Assembly (NCBI RefSeq): GCF_001640805.2 | Contig: NC_066849.1 | Span: forward strand, 20,980,226-21,044,225 | Reading direction: 5' to 3' | DNA length: 64,000 bases | From: Lates calcarifer | Lineage: Eukaryota > Chordata > Actinopteri > Centropomidae | Shown here: positions 62,146-64,000 of the stretch, piece by piece | Numbering within the stretch: position 1 is the stretch's first letter | How the letters are laid out: every line of letters starts with the position of its first letter | Position numbers and translations under genes: made by a program | The notes under the pieces: generated by a model | What the model was told of the DNA's origin: nothing | The model's input: the letters and a program-made list of their open reading frames with translations, nothing else | The model's database searches: none

Positions 62146-62216
<71 letters not shown>

Positions 62217-63475
62217 TTTGCCTTGAATTATATTCTAACCTATGCATAAATACTGAGAATAAGCAAGAATAATCCTTACTGTCCAGCTTTCTATTTATTC
62301 ACACACATTTGCATCCCACATGGCACACACATAGATACACAAACACACACTCACACCACTACAAAAACACTGCCCACCCTCCACCCACCGCCTCCCAATT
62401 ATCAGCCTGTGGCAATATAGCAGCCAATATAGCGAGCAGAACTTCCCTCAGAGGTAATCTCTGGACACACATTCTTTTACCTCGATGATGTCTGGCCCTT
62501 TCCAATCTCAACACGATGCTTGGACCTGAGAGATGGAATGGGGGGCAGTTATTTTTATTTATTTATTTATTTACTTTTTTCTTCACCCCCCTTGCTGTAA
62601 AGCAAACCAGGCGAGGTTAAGCCAAAAAGAGTGAAAACAAAGGCAAGGGATCAATACAGTGTATATCTATCCACCCAGGGCTAAATTCGCCCATCAGAAA
62701 CACTGGGTGACAGTGATACTGAGAGAGCTGTGGGGCTGCAGGGTCCTTGTTATCATGGGGTCTTTCACAGGGGCTCATGTGCAAAGATTTCCTTTGAATC
62801 TTTAAGCTTCATAATATAGCATTTTGCCGCTAGAAGACAATAAAAATACACTGTAAATAATGTAAATTATATTACTATAAATTACTGTATTAAATTTGAT
62901 TTTCTGTCATCAAATGCCATTTAAGTGACTCATGAGTTTATAACTGTGTTTTTTTTCTTATTAATTGTGATTTGTCTAATGGGTCATGAATGGGATCATT
63001 TTACACTCTAGCTGAAACAGCTTTTAAAGAGCGATCAGTCATGTAGTCATAAATGATCTGATGCTTGTCATTGAGTTTTATGGTAATTTTATTGTATTAT
63101 TGTTTTTGTTTTGAGCTGTTTGAGTTTCATATTTGTATTAAGGCCCATCCAGGGACAGGCACTGCAATCTAGGCTATAAACACTGTGTATGAGGCAGTGA
63201 ACCGAATTATAAAATTGTGCATAACAAAACAAATATGAAATAAACATTAAATAAATAGGACAGTGGTTTTAAAATTAGGTCTTCAAGGATTTCAAAGTGG
63301 CTAATATCTATACTGATGCATTATGAAACATCAACATTACTCCTATGGTTTACCTGTAAGCCTGAAGGCTCTGGTATTTTGCTGGCCTTAGTGCTGCTGG
63401 AAGTCATAATGATTGAGTTCGACAGAGACGACCGCCTGCTGCGAGCAGAGGAAGGACGAGAGGACGATCTGCTGT
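57298..63475 (-). CDS. efcab7: EF-hand calcium-binding domain protein 7 (3' part, nine exons)
   Basis: EFCAB7 works with IQCE to anchor the EVC-EVC2 complex in the EvC zone at the base of primary cilia, promoting Hedgehog signalling downstream of Smoothened. Coding exons in transcript order: 63354-63475, 60760-60901, 59914-60023, 59585-59748, 59112-59245, 58839-58987, 58500-58709, 57569-57676, 57298-57375. They join in phase to give 404 complete residues and a stop. Human EFCAB7 is about 629 residues, so roughly the first 225, including the N-terminal EF hands, lie beyond 64000. The fifth exon encodes a canonical EF-hand loop, DLDGNGLLSLEE, with acidic residues at positions 1, 3 and 12; it falls near residue 404 by full-length numbering, as expected for the third EF hand. 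The rest shows no named domain. Identification rests on the EF hand, length and position upstream of PGM1. An additional small exon in the 2.45-kb intron is possible but not needed by phase. Confidence 0.88.
57569..57676 (-). CDS. efcab7: EFCAB7 penultimate coding exon
   Basis: Thirty-six codons, from ANQKVTVHVNN to PARTKM, phase 0 at both ends. Acceptor TTGCAG, donor GTATGA. Confidence 0.88.
57677..58499 (-). other. efcab7: EFCAB7 intron (823 bp)
   Basis: Contains a CTCF-like motif at 58287-58303; nothing else was seen. Confidence 0.8.
58287..58303 (-). promoter_or_regulatory. CTCF-like motif in EFCAB7 intron
   Basis: On the minus strand GGCCACTAGGGGGACA fits the CTCF core CCASYAGRKGG perfectly, with one departure in the following GC. 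It points towards the two plus-strand motifs in PGM1. Confidence 0.35.
58500..58709 (-). CDS. efcab7: EFCAB7 exon (70 codons)
   Basis: From ACPFQIDIHSEGTQLSIQPL to HRISSLIANK, phase 0 at both ends. Acceptor CCGCTAG, donor GTAGGA. The alternating pattern suggests a beta-rich domain. Confidence 0.9.
58839..58987 (-). CDS. efcab7: EFCAB7 exon after the EF hand
   Basis: Encodes NFDMRKNQLTRQGFMELNLM through NRMLELVE, preceded by a split Glu codon. NQLTRQGFMEL has the look of the helix following an EF loop, including a possible degenerate partner hand. Donor GTAAGT. Confidence 0.9.
59112..59245 (-). CDS. efcab7: EFCAB7 exon with canonical EF hand
   Basis: Encodes EALSDIFEVI then DLDGNGLLSLEE then YNFFELRT, helix-loop-helix of an EF hand with Asp, Asp, Asn and Glu ligands in place, so calcium binding is likely. 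Phase 2 to phase 1. Donor GTAAGA. Confidence 0.93.
59246..59584 (-). other. efcab7: EFCAB7 intron (339 bp)
   Basis: Nothing beyond splice sites was seen; the donor is GTTTGT. Confidence 0.8.
59585..59748 (-). CDS. efcab7: EFCAB7 exon (54 codons plus two bases)
   Basis: KYVWKGELNAGTYYLLPFTS, then a basic patch CRLKKRSKK, to LDLTREL plus a split Arg. Acceptor CCTACAG. The basic patch could be a nuclear or lipid contact; this is speculative. Confidence 0.9.
59914..60023 (-). CDS. efcab7: EFCAB7 exon (36 codons)
   Basis: A split Asp codon, then KCSSWMTVDTALFIMSAGET to FTESKDKE. Acceptor TTTTCAG, donor GTATGT. Confidence 0.88.
60024..60759 (-). other. efcab7: EFCAB7 intron (736 bp)
   Basis: AT-rich; no exon, repeat or motif was recognised. 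Confidence 0.75.
60760..60901 (-). CDS. efcab7: EFCAB7 exon (47 codons plus one base)
   Basis: EWHHSSVKGCFFLEDDGSIS to TIQPLSLSHRP. The FFLEDDGSISSLQYQL part predicts beta strands. Acceptor TTCCAG, donor GTACTT. Confidence 0.9.
62147..62215. repeat. (AC)n microsatellite, about 69 bp
   Basis: The longest AC tract in the window, with one AAA interruption at 62165-62167. Confidence 0.95.
62557..62573. repeat. (ATTT)4 microsatellite
   Basis: Four ATTT units followed by a T-rich run. Confidence 0.85.
63354..63475 (-). CDS. efcab7: EFCAB7 exon, Ser/Arg-rich linker
   Basis: Two bases of a split codon, then 40 residues: SRSSSRPSSARSRRSSLSNS, a serine/threonine run, and IPEPSGLQ. Low in complexity and probably disordered, with several RxxS and RS sites that basophilic kinases could use. 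Acceptor TATTTCAG, donor GTAAAC; phase fits the following exon. Confidence 0.82.
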
Positions 63476-64000
63476 CTGAAATAAACACACGTCAGACGCC
63501 AAGATGAGAAATTATAAAGACAGCTACACATGCTCAAAATACACGTACAAAATTATTATCAATACATAATGCTGCTAAAACAAAGCACAGAGCTCAGCTG
63601 ACTGACTGACAGATTAAGAGTAGCCCTCCCCCTCTCCAAACAGTAAACACACTTTTCAAAAGAGAGATGAGGTGCACAACATAATTGACACTGTAATCCG
63701 TCTTCCCGGGAGTCCATTCCCAAGTTCAAGTGAAGATGGCTGCTATGCATTTGGGTTCTGAGAAAGTGTGATCTCAAGTTCAACCCCATTTTAATTAATT
63801 ATGGAGGCATTTTAAATCACAAATGGCATAACAGCAGCCTCTCAAATCCATTATCTTGCACAACTTTTTTTCCTTGAACACTAATTGAAGCCAGAAAATA
63901 TCAATTCACTAATGAGGGGTCTGATTGTTTCCAAGCCCGGGGAATCAAGATGCGAAGTAATGTGATGGGCTTACAAGCAAATTACCGTAGCAGAGAAATA
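63476..64000 (-). other. efcab7: EFCAB7 intron, partial
   Basis: No further exon was recognised before the window edge. Confidence 0.65.

Larger units (their letters stand above)
60902..63353 (-). other. efcab7: EFCAB7 intron (2452 bp)
   Basis: Holds a candidate conserved non-coding block at 61380-61690, an interrupted (AC)n tract at 62147-62215 and an ATTT tetranucleotide at 62557-62573. The remaining sequence shows nothing recognisable. Confidence 0.75.

Noticed and set aside
61979..62272. 97-codon open frame including a TH-repeat tail
   Set aside because: Much of it is the translated (AC)n microsatellite.

Overview
The window is vertebrate nuclear DNA, almost certainly from a ray-finned (teleost) fish. 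Genes are split by GT-AG introns, most of the sequence is non-coding and rich in microsatellites, and the dispersed repeats are of types familiar from fish genomes. The three genes recognised are all on the minus strand, in the order EFCAB7 - PGM1 - ROR1. This is the order and relative orientation of the orthologues on human chromosome 1p31, and it independently supports the identifications.

Region by region: (1) 1-36885 is the first part of a very long ROR1 intron 1. I found no convincing coding exon there, only microsatellites, repeat relics, candidate conserved non-coding blocks and one antisense promoter-like arrangement. (2) 36886-36991 is ROR1 coding exon 1 (start codon and signal peptide). 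(3) 36992-46248 is the ROR1 upstream / PGM1 downstream intergenic region. (4) 46249-53864 is a complete PGM1 gene with 11 coding exons and 561 residues. Every junction was checked for phase, and all catalytic motifs are intact. (5) 53865-57297 separates EFCAB7 from the PGM1 promoter. (6) 57298 to beyond 64000 is the 3' two-thirds of EFCAB7: nine coding exons giving 404 complete residues and the stop codon. The N-terminal exons lie outside the window.

The genes are not functionally coupled: EFCAB7 acts in Hedgehog signalling at the base of the cilium, PGM1 in cytosolic glucose-phosphate metabolism, and ROR1 is a Wnt5a-type receptor. They are neighbours by ancient synteny. Points most worth a second look are: a readable 42-residue alternative PGM1 C terminus behind a weak splice donor; CTCF-like motifs, one overlapping the PGM1 exon 5 splice acceptor; an antisense DR1/TATA/initiator array in ROR1 intron 1; a T28-G15 tract; long perfect hairpins; a deleted Tc1-like transposon; and several candidate conserved non-coding elements. 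No sign of a bacterial system, CRISPR array, viral gene or operon was seen.
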